This document shows, in pieces, positions 39,601-52,239 of a stretch of DNA of 64,000 bases. The notes under the pieces are model-generated. The model was given only the letters and a program-made list of their open reading frames with translations. It did no database searches and was not told where the DNA came from. How positions within the stretch are numbered: the first letter of the stretch is position 1; each line of letters starts with the position of its first letter. The position numbers and the translations under genes were made by a program. Source of the stretch: Acanthochlamys bracteata (Eukaryota > Streptophyta > Magnoliopsida > Pandanales > Velloziaceae); NCBI GenBank assembly GCA_019914995.1, contig CM034137.1, positions 3,658,001 to 3,722,000 on the forward strand, written 5' to 3'.

Positions 39601-41014
39601 AAGAGTATATATCTATTCTGTTTATTATTTTTTTAATCTTTATGAAGTTTGAGTTAGATCTTATTTGATATGGTGCTGATTTTTCTTTAGAAATGTAAAT
39701 AAACAGCTATAGTATTTTCCATTCTACTATTTTGTCAAAATGCATATGCGCACTTAGACAAGGCTATCTATTATTAAGAAGAAAAATATGAAAACAAAAG
39801 GAAGAACGAAATTAGGAAATCCTAAGGATATTTGATTTGTTAAAAAAAGAACATGTTAGAAAAATTTAATTTGAAATCGGATTATAAAATTTTGTGTATA
39901 GTAAAAAAATCATTTAAGGAAAAACCTGATGTAGACTCTTCCAAGTGAGTTGACATTTGAGCACTATGAAGCAACTTTTTATTTAATCTCGGCGTTAACT
40001 ATCAAATGTAAAGCACTTCTATTCTTGCCCATTTTATCCATGAATACATGGTTGAAATATTAATACATAGCTAGATTATGTCTAGTTGGAAAGGGTAGTA
40101 ATTTTTCGTAAGTTATTGAGTCTTCATCGAATACCTTAGTTTTTGTTAGGGGTGACAATATGTGATCGAACTCGCAAGCACATTTAAATCAGATTTGAAT
40201 TTGATCTAGATGGGTTCGGATCAACTCGATAATTAAATGAGTTCGAATCAGTTTCGAATTAATATGACATTGGTTCGTCTAATCTGTATATCAGTTATAT
40301 AATATATATTAATTAATAATTAAAAAACATGCAATGAATAATTAGTTAATAATTACTTTATATATTTATTTTGCTTAAATTGATCATGTTGAATACTTTC
40401 TTACTTAGTTTGCTTTGTAGCAAAAACTTCAACTGAAAGCATTATAATGCAGTTTTACTTTAAAAGCTCAAAAGTTTCGGCGTAACAGAATGGTCCTTAA
40501 TCACCAATCACAACCATGAAAAGTTTACATTGACGAACATTTGAACCACTCCACTCCCAACGTATAGAATTTACTTCTGGAACATGTGGCTTTATTGGTC
40601 ATGATAAGGAAGATTATATCACCTTAAAGCAAATCTCATAAATATCCGGTGAATCATTCGCATAAAACTCGAAGATACTTTTTATCAATTGTTCCATCTT
40701 AATTTCTATGCTCAGTTTAAAATTTGTATCAGAATGTCGGAAATATATTCTTACAGTCGTATCTCACTGTATCAGTTTACATAGTCCAAAGCACCTATTG
40801 ATTTCCCACGCATGCTTGCACTCTTCTTCTCTGTGTGATCAATTTTTAAAAAGAACTGTGAGGCTTGCTTCAGTTATACATCTCAACCGGAATCCTGCAT
40901 GCGTGAGAAAACAAAATAATATTAAAATACAGAAGAAGTTAAATCAATGAATCCAACACAAGCAAGAAAAATTCTAGTCTTATAAGATAGACCAAGATGC
41001 AGCGAGTATATTAT
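39601..41014. other. Intergenic, 3' of the lipid-transfer gene; one possible hAT-like remnant
   Basis: No gene is seen. At about 40147-40320 the sequence begins AGGGGTGACAATATGTG and has several GTTCGAACTCG-like words, resembling hAT MITE ends. The part next to 41015 may include a 3' intron and UTR of the lipid-transfer gene. Confidence 0.35.
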
Positions 41015-41374
41015 CTATACAACGTACTTGTTGCAATCAATGGAGGGGTCGATGTTGATTTCAAGTTTAACACCGCACTGAGTAGGCAGATCAGAAGCAC
41101 GGCTGAAGTTAACACCTTGGAACTGAGGCGCGACGGACTTGAGGCAACTGCAGATCGCGACACGGTCATTGTGGGTTGACGCAGTACTTTTGAGTGCTGT
41201 CACGCCCATGCAGCACGGGCCTGCAGGCGACGGAGCACGTCCAGTCAGGTAACTAATGCAAGGGGTAATCATCTGTGTTATTTGATTGCATGGAGGCATC
41301 TCTGCACTAACGTAGGCGAAGAGTAGGACTACTGCTGCTGCAATCAGACCAATGTTTAAAGAGGAGCGAGCCAT
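41015..41374 (-). CDS. Non-specific lipid-transfer protein, type 1
   Basis: Small secreted protein that binds lipids in the cell wall or cuticle, roles including cutin transport and defence. The 119-residue frame begins MARSSLNIGLIAAAVVLL, a signal peptide with likely cleavage after YVSA (residue 24). It then has the eight-cysteine motif C29, C39, C54, C55, C75, C77, C100, C114, with the type-1 spacing CX9C, CC, CXC. Length is normal. The ATG at 41374 is the first after a TATA box about 55 bp upstream. Near the end AACAA|GTACGT (donor at 41027) is an excellent splice donor exactly where type-1 genes often have their only intron (after the eighth Cys). The last residues may therefore come from a downstream exon and not from the readthrough YVV. 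Confidence 0.95.
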   Translation of the reverse strand: MARSSLNIGLIAAAVVLLFAYVSAEMPPCNQITQMITPCISYLTGRAPSPAGPCCMGVTALKSTASTHNDRVAICSCLKSVAPQFQGVNFSRASDLPTQCGVKLEINIDPSIDCNKYVV

Positions 41375-41427
41375 TTGTTGTAATTTTTTTCTTCTTTGTT
41401 ATGAGATTATTGGAAAGTTTTATTATG

Positions 41428-41437
41428 GATTATATAG
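41428..41437 (-). promoter_or_regulatory. TATA box of the lipid-transfer gene
   Basis: CTATATAATCC on the minus strand, 55-65 bp upstream of the ATG at 41374, the usual distance for a short plant 5' UTR. Confidence 0.7.
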
Positions 41438-41639
41438 GTGGAAGGTCGAGAATGAATGCACGAACTTTCGCTGGGGAGTGGAAAGTAGGAGAGCAAATTT
41501 TCGTGAGTTTTCCGGTGAGGATTGCTGGGTAGTGGTTACGTTCATATGGCGTGGGATTGCAGAAGCAAGGGAAGGCTGCGGGAGAGATGTGTTGAAAGCC
41601 TGAACATAGACTAGTTTCATAACCTAGACAGCAGTACAA

Positions 41640-43102
41640 ACTTTAAGCCGATTGACCACGCGATGGCGTCACTTATAATTTCTATTAAGAAAATAAACTT
41701 TTTGTGTAGCGATAATTAAGATAGGATTCTTAAAATTTTATTATACTAAAAACGAGTTCGTGAATTGAAAAGTATTCTTCAATTAAATATAAACAATTTC
41801 ATTTTGGAAAAAGTAATCAATAATAGTCATCAATAATATCAGAATAATGACTGTAACATAGAGAGAGGCAGACGAAGGCATTTCGAGTAAGGCTGCCGAT
41901 TAAATGCTTCATAGAAATTTAACCCTTATATAACTGATATTAAGAAGTTAGGTCTAAATTAGACAAAGCTCACTCATCAACTAGCTCTTACATCTATTCT
42001 ATATCCTAATTTTAAATTGATAAAAAAAACTTGACCTGATTTGGTTTGGAAATTAACGGTCTATTTGGATAAAAAAATAATAAATAAAAATAAAATTAAA
42101 TGAGAAGAAATTATTAGGAATGAGATGAGAGTAAGAATAAGAGTAAAATATATAAGATCCGAAATTGCTACTCTAAGTTTAAAAGCTCCAACAAAAATCA
42201 AAATTTGAAAATAAGTTCATAGAAATTTAAAGCAATAAGCTGAGAAACAAACTGAAAATAACCAAAGAGACAATATTATTGATAAAATGTTGACAACTAT
42301 TTGTAACTGAAAATTTGTGAAGTAAAAATAAAGATCGACAAACTTTTTAGATAATCTTTTATTTATTTTAAATCGTATAGAAAATAATGTTTATTTTTCT
42401 ATAAACGTGTAGGTACCATTTGTTGATTTGTTTTAGAACAAGTTTGGAATTGTTGAAGGAATAATATAAAAAAAAGTTTTCTAAAAACTTTTCTATGAAA
42501 ATTTTAATAAATTGTACATAATTATTCTATAAAATACAATTAATTCATATTTGTTAAAATTAAAAAAAAGCTTATAATATCGCATAAAGATATTTTCAAT
42601 TGAAAAAAAAAAAAGTACTTTGAATGTTTGGTGGGACGTGGTAATTTGTATGATCTAAAGTTATTTAACTTTTGAAGTAGATGGCTGGTAACTAAACGTT
42701 AAACGAGTAAAATACAAGTACAATCACAAATAGTTACATGATTTTGGATCTCAAAATAGGTAACGTGACGAACCTAAAATTTTTCTCAAAATCAATTGGC
42801 AATGAAAAAAATAAATTCAAATTTTTATGAATATCATCTCAGGACCATTGATAAACAATGTAGGACTAAATTTTCCTTTAACAGGTAATATTTCACAAAT
42901 TTAAATTTCATCAAATATAATGAAAAATAAGTTTTCTTACTGGTTTCACAAGCTTAGTATCTGGAAATGGATTTTGCAATAAGTTATAAATCTGACTTCA
43001 CACAATTATGCTAAATGATGACCTGATTTTCCTAATAGACAATCAAGCGGCCTGCCTCTGAAAAATGCACATGGAGTTACCTCTTTAAGCTAATATAATA
43101 TA
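41640..43102. other. Intergenic AT-rich DNA
   Basis: Distal promoter region of the lipid-transfer gene, then AT-rich sequence with no open frame or recognisable repeat. Confidence 0.5.
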
Positions 43103-43357
43103 GGGGCTGTTTGGTTCAGCTTTTTCCAAACAAAATTTTTCAATTCTCCATTTTATATTTTTTAATACATATTTTATAAGTATATAAAAAATTTATTTAA
43201 AAATTTAAAAAGTGTAGAAAAATTCTACGAAGTGAGATCTTTTTATTGCATATTTTTATTATTTTTTTTTAAGTAAAAAAATAGAGCTCGTTTCTCAAAA
43301 TGAACAAAAATACCGTTTATTTTACAAAAATTCTATTTCATAAGCAATCCTGCCCCC
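43103..43357 (+). mobile_element. Tourist-like MITE, copy 4
   Basis: Starts GGGGCTGTTTGGTT and ends AATCCTGCCCCC, with ATA at both joints (43100-43102, 43358-43360). Interior close to copy 1 (TAGAGCTCGTTTCTC, CATAAGCAATCC). Confidence 0.8.
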
Positions 43358-44049
43358 ATAATGTATCGTAGCCAGGTTTGAAAACAATAAAATTCGATGT
43401 TGCAAATATTTAATTAAGTGATAAAAAAATCCGCTTTTATAAAATAAAGTTCGGAGAATGGACTTCAATTATACAACAGAATGGACAGAATATTGTAGGT
43501 TTGAAACTCTGGTTATGGAAGTCATTTCAGAAAGCCTACCAGTTGTGACATGTTTGCGAGTCTACCATGGTTGCCAAAGCAGTAACTCACTAAATTGTGT
43601 TATCTAGGTCATTAATCAAACAATAACCTATATTGTAACCATAAGATCTTTTGGAATGTGTATAAAATTTATATTTATATTTCTACCTCTGTTAAGGCAG
43701 TCAAGTAAGTTTATAAAAAGTGAATTTTTTTAAATAAATTTAAAAATAAATAAAACTTTTATTTTATTAAATATAATTATTTTTTGTATTTAGTTGTTTA
43801 AAAGTAAATTTTTTATCAAATGAGTTTTCATTGAATTGATACACACCCTGAACATCTAGTCTAATAGTATATAATACAACTAGTTCTAGCACCAAGGAAA
43901 GAAGGTCGCTGGTGGAGCTATTTGATATTATTTAAGTTTCTTTTTTCATCTTTTTAATTGTTTGTTTTTCAAAAATTCTTACGGTACATGCATTTTGGTT
44001 CAAAATTTGATACAAAATCAGAATATTCTATAAAGTTATTTCTGAATTG
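43358..44049. other. Intergenic, nothing certain
   Basis: A short AT-rich block at 43640-43860 may be an eroded MITE. The left border of the SIRE-type element lies near 44050 and shows no LTR. Confidence 0.3.
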
Positions 44050-47000
44050 AGATCTAATTCATATAACTTTATTTACCGCACCAAATATATTTTTCTTTGG
44101 TTGACTAGATCTGTGCTTGAAGGGTCTGAATTGGTTCATTGATTTCTATGTGATAAGGCAGACTTCCAAAAGCTTGTTCATTCTCAGCTATCAATTCAAT
44201 TGGCTGTTCGTCCGCAGTCTACTTCTTTGAAATCATTTATATTTCTGTTGTTGGAAATAAATCTTTTTTTGACCCTGCATTTAATCTTCGATCTTTTCTT
44301 AGCCCATTGTTAGTTTCATTGAATATGACATGCACAGATTCTTCAATGATTATAGTTATTTTATGAAAAATTTTGTTTGTCTTTGATGTAGAGAAATATT
44401 CAAGAAAAATACCTTGATTACTTTTTGCGTCAAATTTTTCAAAATTATCTTTATCATTATTTAGTATAAACCATTTACAACCAAATGTTCTTAGATAAGC
44501 AATATTGGGGGTTTTTATTTTTAAAAGTTCATACAAAGTTTGCTTAAGAAGAGTCCGAATGAATGCGCGACTAATTATATGACATGTTGTGTTGACTGTC
44601 TCAGCCCAGAAATATTTAGGCAAAATTTGTTTCAATAACATAATTCTAGCAATTTCTACAAACACTCTATTTTTTTTTTCAACAACATCATTTTATTGGG
44701 AAATTATAGATGTAGAGAAATTATGGGTTAGACTATTTGTATCACAAAATTCACTAAAACAAAAATTTTGAAATTTTTTACTATGATCACTCCTTACTGA
44801 ATAAATATTAATGTCAAGTTCTTTTATTCCTTTTAAAGAAACATATAATATTTTTAGTACATCATTTTTATATGTTAAAAAAATTCAGTAAAAGCATGAA
44901 TGATCATCTATAATTACCAGACAATAGTACTTACTTCTCAAACTTGCAGTTCTTGAAGGTTCAAACAAATTCATATGGGGTAATTGTAGTGACTTACTAG
45001 TTGTAACTGTTTGTTTAGGCTTGAATGATGATTTTGCTTGTTTGTCTTTTGCATATGCATCACACAAGTCATTTAGACTCTACTTTGCTTCAAACAGTCC
45101 TTTAACTAATTTTAGCATAGATAATTTTGATAAGATCTTTATGCTATAATGTTCCAATCGTTTGTGGCAGAGTCAGCTACTTTCTTTCTGACTAGCAACT
45201 AAACATATTTTATGGTTAAAAAAATTATCAATATAAAGTACGTACATATTATCTTCTCTTCTTCCATTCAATATTTTTTCTCTAGATAGTAAGTTGACAA
45301 TAGAGCAACAGTGGTTATTAAAATTTACTTTGAAATTATTGTCATAAAGTTGACCTATACTTATCAAGTTACATTTTATTTTTTTGACATGTAGAACATT
45401 TTCGATGTAGAGTAATGAAGAATTACCTATTTTTTCTACACCTATCATTTGGCACTTACTGTTATCTTTTAGAATAGCATTTCTACCGAATTATTTTTGA
45501 AAACTAGTGAAATATCTTTCATCCCAATCATATGTCTTGAGCACCCGCTGTCCAAATATCACCTGTTATATTTTAGTTGGGTTGACTTCTCTTCTTCATA
45601 CAAAGAAAATTTTAGTATTTAGATATCCAAATTTCTTTAGGTCCTCCAGTGTTAGTATTGTAAATAGTTCTTTTTAAAATCCATATCAATTTTACTTTAT
45701 TTGTGTTCTTTTATACCAGTATGAATTAATACCGTGACTCTTTCTTCCACAATAAAAGCATTTAATAAATAGGGTTGAAAAATAGGATTTATTTGCTGTG
45801 TATTCTCTGTACACCATACTCTTCATATTGTGTGCTCTTATTGTACGCATACCTGTATAGCTGTTAGAGGGTTGATCTTCATATCTTTCATTTATGCCAA
45901 ATAATTTGGCTACAAAGGGTATAAATCGTATTTCATATTTTCTGTACGTGCTGTATTGAGCTCCTGATATTGCATCAAGTTTGTTCATATTTTTTACAAA
46001 TTTTGTTAAAGAGGCTTCTAGATCATGGTTCTTAATCTGTAGGTTTTTATTTTCATGTTGTAGTCTCTGGTTTTCTTTTTTCAACTCCTTCTCTTTTAGG
46101 GATATGGTGTTATAATCATTCATGAATAGTTTGAAATCTGGAATAATAGGATACGACAATCTGTTCACTTCTCAATTCAGAGTTTCATTTAGTTCTTCGA
46201 TTTCAGCAATCATTTTTATCATATTCACACTTGAGATTTCTATGCAGCTTGTGATTTTACCAATCTCACACTCTTCTAACTTTAGATGTAACTTTTCATC
46301 GATTTACATTAGGCGTTTGTTTACAATATGTAATGCACATAAGTTAGTATTTATGTGATCATAATCAGCATGCAATGTTTCTTTTATCGTGTCAGTTTTA
46401 TCCTCTATGGTAGTTTTTAAAGTGAACATTTTTTTCTTTAGACATTCATTTTCATCGTTGAATTTATGCATGCATACTTTCTAGTTTTGCAATTTATTTT
46501 GGTATATAAATATTTTGCTTAGAATTCATCAAACTAGTTTGTAATTGTTCGTTAGAGTCATCATAATCAGTAGAGGTTACCTCATTTATGTCATCATGAC
46601 CGGCCATCAGACATAGGTTGACTTTTAAATTTTTTTTGTCTCAGTCTGACTGCCTTCTGATAAGCTTTTATTCTCATCACTCCAATCAGTCATAGCTCGT
46701 TTTGTTCTTGTGTCTTTGTTTTTTGACTTTCTCAGAAGAAAACATTCATTTTTAAAGTGTCATATGTTGTTGCAGTTGTAATAATTTGTGTCTTGTTTGT
46801 CTTCTGCTCTTTTTTTTTTCCAAATCTTCTTCTATTTCTGAACTTATTTATTTTAAGAAAGTTTCTGAATTTTTTTGTTAGTAAAGCAATATCTTCATCA
46901 CATTAGAAATCATTTACTTGCTGATCATTTACTTTTAGTGCACCTCATCGGTTTTTTTCGAAAACAATTCCTTGGCCAACAGTTTACCGATCAGTTTATC

Positions 47001-47642
47001 CAGAGTCATTTGAGGAAAAATTAGATTTTCTTCAATTGCATCTACTTTGAATCCGAAGGTTGACAGCACAACTCTCAATATCTTCCACTTTTGTTCTTCG
47101 GGTAAAATTTTTTAGTAAATTCTTTAAGTGATTTGCGATGTTAGTAACTTTACTAAATATTTGAGCAATGACTCACCTCTAATCATCTTGAAAATTTCAT
47201 ATTTATGCATGAGTTGACTTACTCTTGTTTTCTTAACTTTTGCGGCTCGTTCATGTGTTATTTGTAGTTGATCTCATATTTTCTGAAGGTGTGACATGCA
47301 CTGATTCTATTGAATTCGTTTAGATCCAAAACACAATAGAGAAGATTGTTCTTTTATTTAGTGATATTAGCTTCTTGTCTTCATTAGTGTATTTACTTTC
47401 AGTTTTTTAAATTCTTATTCCATTTGGACCGGTTTTTTGGCAAAATGAGTCCATCGCGAATGATCTTTCAGAGTATCAAATCTTGAACTCGGATAAAGAT
47501 TGTCATTGGTTTTCCAGAAGTCATAGTTAGTTCCATCGAAGAGAGGCTGTCTGTTGGAGGATTTTTCTTCAAAAGCTAAAGGAATGAGATTAGCCATAAG
47601 GATCTTTTATCTTAAGATTGTTAAACCATTTGATTTTAGAGG
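44050..47642 (-). mobile_element. SIRE/Maximus-type copia element, internal region, truncated before reverse transcriptase
   Basis: Minus strand with many stops. Order from the right: gag start (LFDGTNYDFWKTN at about 47540); two zinc-knuckle relics (YYNC...HFKNEC near 46765, first Cys lost; CFYCGRKSHGINSY near 45735, last Cys changed to Tyr); a gag coiled coil (KKENQRLQHENKNLQ), a feature of SIRE-type elements; the pre-integrase region (ENVLHVKKIKCNLISIGQL); and the integrase (HMNLFEPSRTASLRSKYY, then ILPKYFWAETVNT). The element stops near 44050, before any reverse transcriptase or RNase H, and has no left LTR. Confidence 0.85.
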
Positions 47643-47658
47643 CATGCTCTGATACCAA
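47643..47658 (-). other. Primer-binding site of the SIRE-type element
   Basis: Minus strand TTGGTATCAGAGCATGCC, initiator tRNA-Met type, directly after the LTR end. Confidence 0.85.
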
Positions 47659-47659
47659 T

Positions 47660-49121
47660 TGTTGAATCTCATGCAATATCAATTCAATAGGGGAGGGATA
47701 AATTGAGTTGATAAATAAAGGTTTTCATAAAGATGATGTTTTTATAGTTAGCAAGTTTTCAACCGATTGTGAATATCCTACAAATAGTGAACGTTACTAT
47801 ATGTTTATTATGGCTATCTAGGTTAAAGTAAAATTACTCAGAGTATTTACGTGATTCGTTAACTTTTTTATCTACGTCCACGGATGCTCTATCACAAAAG
47901 TTAAAATTTTACTAGATTTTAACAAACTAGACAAATCAAGAACAAAGTGTTTTACCAAGCACACTTGCTCTTAAGAATTTCTTCACCAAGACGATCTTTC
48001 ATAGCCTATTAGACACTATAGTCCCAACAGCTGACACACTAGCCTTGTTGCAAAGTCTATAAAATTTCTCCAAACTCCAATCAGTTTTTTTACCAAGTAT
48101 ACCAAACACTCTAGCTCACATTTACAAGAGAATTAAAAAATCAGGTTTGAGCACAGGATCTATCTCAATGTAAGTAAGTATTATTTTAAAATTTTAAATT
48201 GAGATGATCAAATTAGTTGTTGAATGTCATGTCCAGAAAGTAATTAGCAGCAACATGAGTTTTTTCACTTGAGAGGTTTGAGTCGATATAGTGCAGGTTT
48301 AGATTTGAAAATTTTGCTTTATGTCTTTGTTTCTATTCTACAACCTCTCTGCTTCTTATAATGGCTTCTATTGTAGGTGGCTAGTTCTTCCCGTTTGAGA
48401 GAAATTTTTGTTGGTGTCTTTGTGTAGTGGCAAATTTTTAAGGCAGAGATAAGGTTTGTTCAATGGTCAATCAGATGCTTCACGATTTATTTTGGCTACT
48501 TTGATACAAGTCTTTTATTGGTATTAAATGCATAGATTAAAGCAATTTAAAACTCCTCCCTACAATCCTAGATTGTTTCAACTAAGTTATCTTTTTTAAA
48601 TTTTCTCCAACTGAGTTAGCTTTCCTTAGTCTGCTAATTCTTATTGAGTTGACTGCTTTAAATAAGGTGGACTTCAACAGCTTGACTCTACTTAGTTGCT
48701 TTATGCTGAGTTTAGTGGATTTGTTTCCTTGCTTTTCTTTTGAAGGTTGAACTTGACTCTTTTTGTGAATAAGGATGATGGTTGGCTCGTTGTAGATCTT
48801 ATATAATGTGATATGTATAATTTACTTTAGTGATATATATGTCTGTAAGATATTGAAATGGAAATTTGAGCAGGAATCTCGTTGATGGACCCAATCCTCT
48901 GTTCAATTCGTTATAGGAGAAAAATCTCATATGGTCAGTAACTAAGCAGCTGGTCGTTTGGTGACTGTGATTTGACACAGCTAGCTTATTGTCTGGATGT
49001 AGGATAGGTATATTTATTAATTCTGCAGAACTTTATTTCAACTTATCATCCCAATTTAAATAAAAAATTATAATTCTTAATTTACTGTTACCATCAAAAT
49101 CAACCTTTAAGAGTTCCAACA
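47660..49121 (-). mobile_element. 5' LTR of the SIRE-type element, 1462 bp
   Basis: On the minus strand it starts TGTTGGAACTCTTAAAGG and ends GAGATTCAACA. It sits immediately upstream of the PBS. It shares length and long stretches with the solo LTR at 28485-29932. Confidence 0.9.
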
Positions 49122-49753
49122 ATAATGAATCTTCACTCTTATTTTGTGTACCCTACTTGTAAGTTATTGAAGTTGCATAGCAGCGATTTTTCAATAGTAC
49201 TCATTATTCGTGCACTCCAATTGAGTTTCTCTTGTCTTGGTTTAATTTGATTTATAATTTCGACATGTATGAAGAAGAAATACACCTCTTCTATTGCATA
49301 CAAAAGATCAGAACTCCTTACTACCTACGCTATAAAACTAGTCATACAAAAAATACGGATGTCCGCTATATTTGGTTGAAACCTAGGACCATTAGAGAGC
49401 CATTTGTTGAAGAAGAAGAACTCTTCTTGCTCCTCTTCAGCAAAGTGCTTCTTTTTGGAGAAGCTTCTATGCCAGCAAAAAAAAACACAAAATCACAAAA
49501 AAGTTATTTTGTTTAATCAAAAAGTAAACAAAAATATTTTAGATTTTTTATAAAAATTATTATTATTATTTATTCTTCATTATCGAACAAAAATAATTAT
49601 GATATTAAGTTATTCTATTACTCTCATTTAACACTCTAATAATTTATTTTTATTTAATTTTATTTATTATTTTCCTATCCAAAAAAATTATTAAAGATTA
49701 TAGCTTCTTTTTCCCTCTCTCCCTAGATAATAAAAGATTCGACATCACATGAC
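49122..49753. other. Intergenic, no supported gene
   Basis: A plus open frame over 49232-49516 has no domain and no ATG-context or codon support. Otherwise AT-rich. Confidence 0.4.
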
Positions 49754-50025
49754 GCCGAAGAATGGTACATTTGGAATTGCTTATGAAATAAAATTTTTCT
49801 TAGATGGAAAGTATTTTTTCTATTTTGAAATACAAGTTTTACTTTTTTTACTTCTAAAAAAATAATAAAAATATACAATAAAAAAATCACATTACGTAAA
49901 ATTTTTCTATAATATTTAAATTTTTAAATAAAATTTTTATATATTTATAAAATAAGTATTGAAAAACGTAAAATGTGAAAAAATAAAAAGGAATTGAAAT
50001 TTGATTTTTTTTTATAAAATATTTA
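49754..50025 (-). mobile_element. Tourist-like MITE, copy 5 (inverted, eroded ends)
   Basis: Reverse complement of the family: GGAATTGCTTATGAAATA at the left and TATTGAAAAACGTAAAATG towards the right. Confidence 0.7.
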
Positions 50026-50099
50026 TAAATATTTACAATATTTATATAATAACCCTTCATCATCAAGTCATTGATTCATTCAAATGAAAAGCAATTGAA

Positions 50100-50400
50100 A
50101 TTCGGAAGATAGAGAAATCATTCGTCGATGTTAACTAATACCTTCACAGCTGTGATTGATCTAACGGTGTTGATGAGAACTAAATCGAACTTCAATGGAT
50201 CGATCGGTGATACGTGCTCCAGAAGAACGGAAGAAGAAAAAATGAATGAATGAATGAAAGCGAGAAAGAGAGCGATTGATGAATCGAGAGAGAAAACAAT
50301 ACGTGCGCCGAGAATGTTGCGACTAAAGTGCACGTTTTTGCTTGGGGAGTGAGCGAGAATGCATCTCTGGAGTGAAGCTATGGCAATTTGTTGTCTTCTT
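50100..50400 (-). other. GC-richer, gene-leader-like patch, no identified product
   Basis: The minus strand has an open frame over 50333-50118 and a GAATGAATGAATGAAAG simple repeat on the plus strand. Base composition differs from the AT-rich flanks as a first exon or 5' UTR would. No family was recognised. Confidence 0.3.
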
Positions 50401-51363
50401 CCGACAACTTCTAGATAATTTCAGTCTATTAATTTGATTGATTAAGTTAATAACCGCTAAGCAGCTCAGGTGTTTATCATCTAAGCAAATAATTTGATTC
50501 AGAGTACGTTTATTTTAGGTAAACTTATTTTTTAAAAAATAATTTTAAATAAAATTAATAATTAGAAATAATTTTTAAAATAATTTTTATATTAAAATAA
50601 ATTTGACATTTAAATTTTAAAAAATAAAATTTAACAATTTTCTTTAAAATAATTTATTTATTTTATATTAAAAATAAATTTAAAATAAGATAAATTTGGT
50701 GAGTTAGATAAACAAATCCTTAACGGCTTCGCTTTTGGTTGTTATTATTAACATAGACAAAATATTTAAAATATTGCAATTATAGCCTTCTACTGTCACC
50801 ATGCAACGTGCACAAATAATTTTTCTTTTATTGGACCACCAATTCTATGATTAGCCTTCTTTAGCCTACCTATCTTCTGCGAGATACTAGGTTACATGTT
50901 TACATTCTACTCTTTCATGTACATAGCGTCTTATACTGCTATAATAATACTGCTTGTTTAAAATATATTATCTTATATGTAGAGCTTTAATGTTAGTTAA
51001 ATGTTAAATTCTAATTCGCAGACTACTTCCAAAGTTACTGAAGTTCCATGCCCGATATATATTTAGGATATATTTGGATTAGCAAATATTAAATATTTAT
51101 TGAAATAATTAGCTTATTTTTAAATAACAATTTGTTAGGTCTACAAAATAGACGTACTAGTATTGTGAAGAATCAGTAGGTCAGAACAAAAAAGTTAGTG
51201 GGTAGACTCGGAGGCTTAGGATTAAAACATAAACTAATTAATTTAGAGATAGATCAATAATTCATTTTAGGCTAAAATAATTTGGATTTTGATTTAATGG
51301 ACTTAATAACTAACTCTATTAATAGTCTCATATTAACTATTTGTTGAAATTAATGTAATATTA
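50401..51363. other. AT-rich intergenic DNA, possible MITE at 50510-50725
   Basis: The block from GGTAAACTTATTTT to GATAAACAAATCC looks like an eroded inverted-repeat element. Nothing else is seen. Confidence 0.3.
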
Positions 51364-51879
51364 AAGGTTGTCAAAATTGAGATTTTAATGGAATCGTTTT
51401 CATTGAATAAAATTATAAAATTAAAATTTTCAAGTAAGCTCGTAAGATTTTAACTATTAAATATTTTTTTACAAAAATTTTATTAATATCTACTAAAATT
51501 TTCTTAATATTTTGTAAAATTAAAACTTTAATTTAGTATATTTACTAAATAAAAAAATTTTTAAATTTTATAAAATGATCCTCTGTAATTTACAGAAAAT
51601 TTCTCAAAATTAAAGTTTTATAGAAACCCCTTGAAGTTTACAAACAACTCTTTTCAATTTTACAAAAAACCTCTTAATTTTCATTTTATAAAAACCCCAT
51701 CAAAAATGAAATCGCATTAAATTGTAAAAAAATGGTGATTTTTACCGATTTTATAATTTAAATCGCGATTCAGATGTGATTACTCAAAAAATAATTTTAC
51801 TTAAAATAAGATCATTTTGATGATATAAACTTATAAAATCGTAAAATTATAATATTTAAATCAAAATTTTGATAATCTT
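51364..51879. mobile_element. Non-autonomous DNA transposon remnant (family A)
   Basis: Left end AAGGTTGTCAAAATTGAG and right end, inverted, AAGATTATCAAAATTTTG. Interior rich in AAATCG/TCGTTTT words. Related to the element at 61353-62110. Confidence 0.55.
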
Positions 51880-52239
51880 GTATGTACTTATATGTGAAAG
51901 CTACTAACTCCTAAATGATTCACCTTATTTCATAAAATTATTTTATGAAAAGAATTTATATAAATTAAAACTGCGAAAAATATTTTGATTAGTTAACCTT
52001 ATAAGTTGAAGAATAATACAAATAATTGAAATACTCTTTAATATATAATTGATGATATATTTAAATTTGTAAATTAGTTTTCACATATAATTTACCTTTT
52101 TGCTTTAATATACTTTAACATATTTAATTTTTAAATATTTTAGTAAATATAACTATTTAATTTTTAATTTGTATATTTTTTTATAATTAAAATTTTATAT
52201 AGAGAATTACCGTTTGTGTCCTATAATATCTCTTGCTTG
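51880..52239. other. AT-rich spacer
   Basis: No gene, repeat or motif recognised. Confidence 0.4.

Noticed and set aside
41423..41639. Two minus-strand open frames upstream of the lipid-transfer gene
   Set aside because: They overlap the TATA box and 5' UTR region, have no homology and are mutually overlapping.
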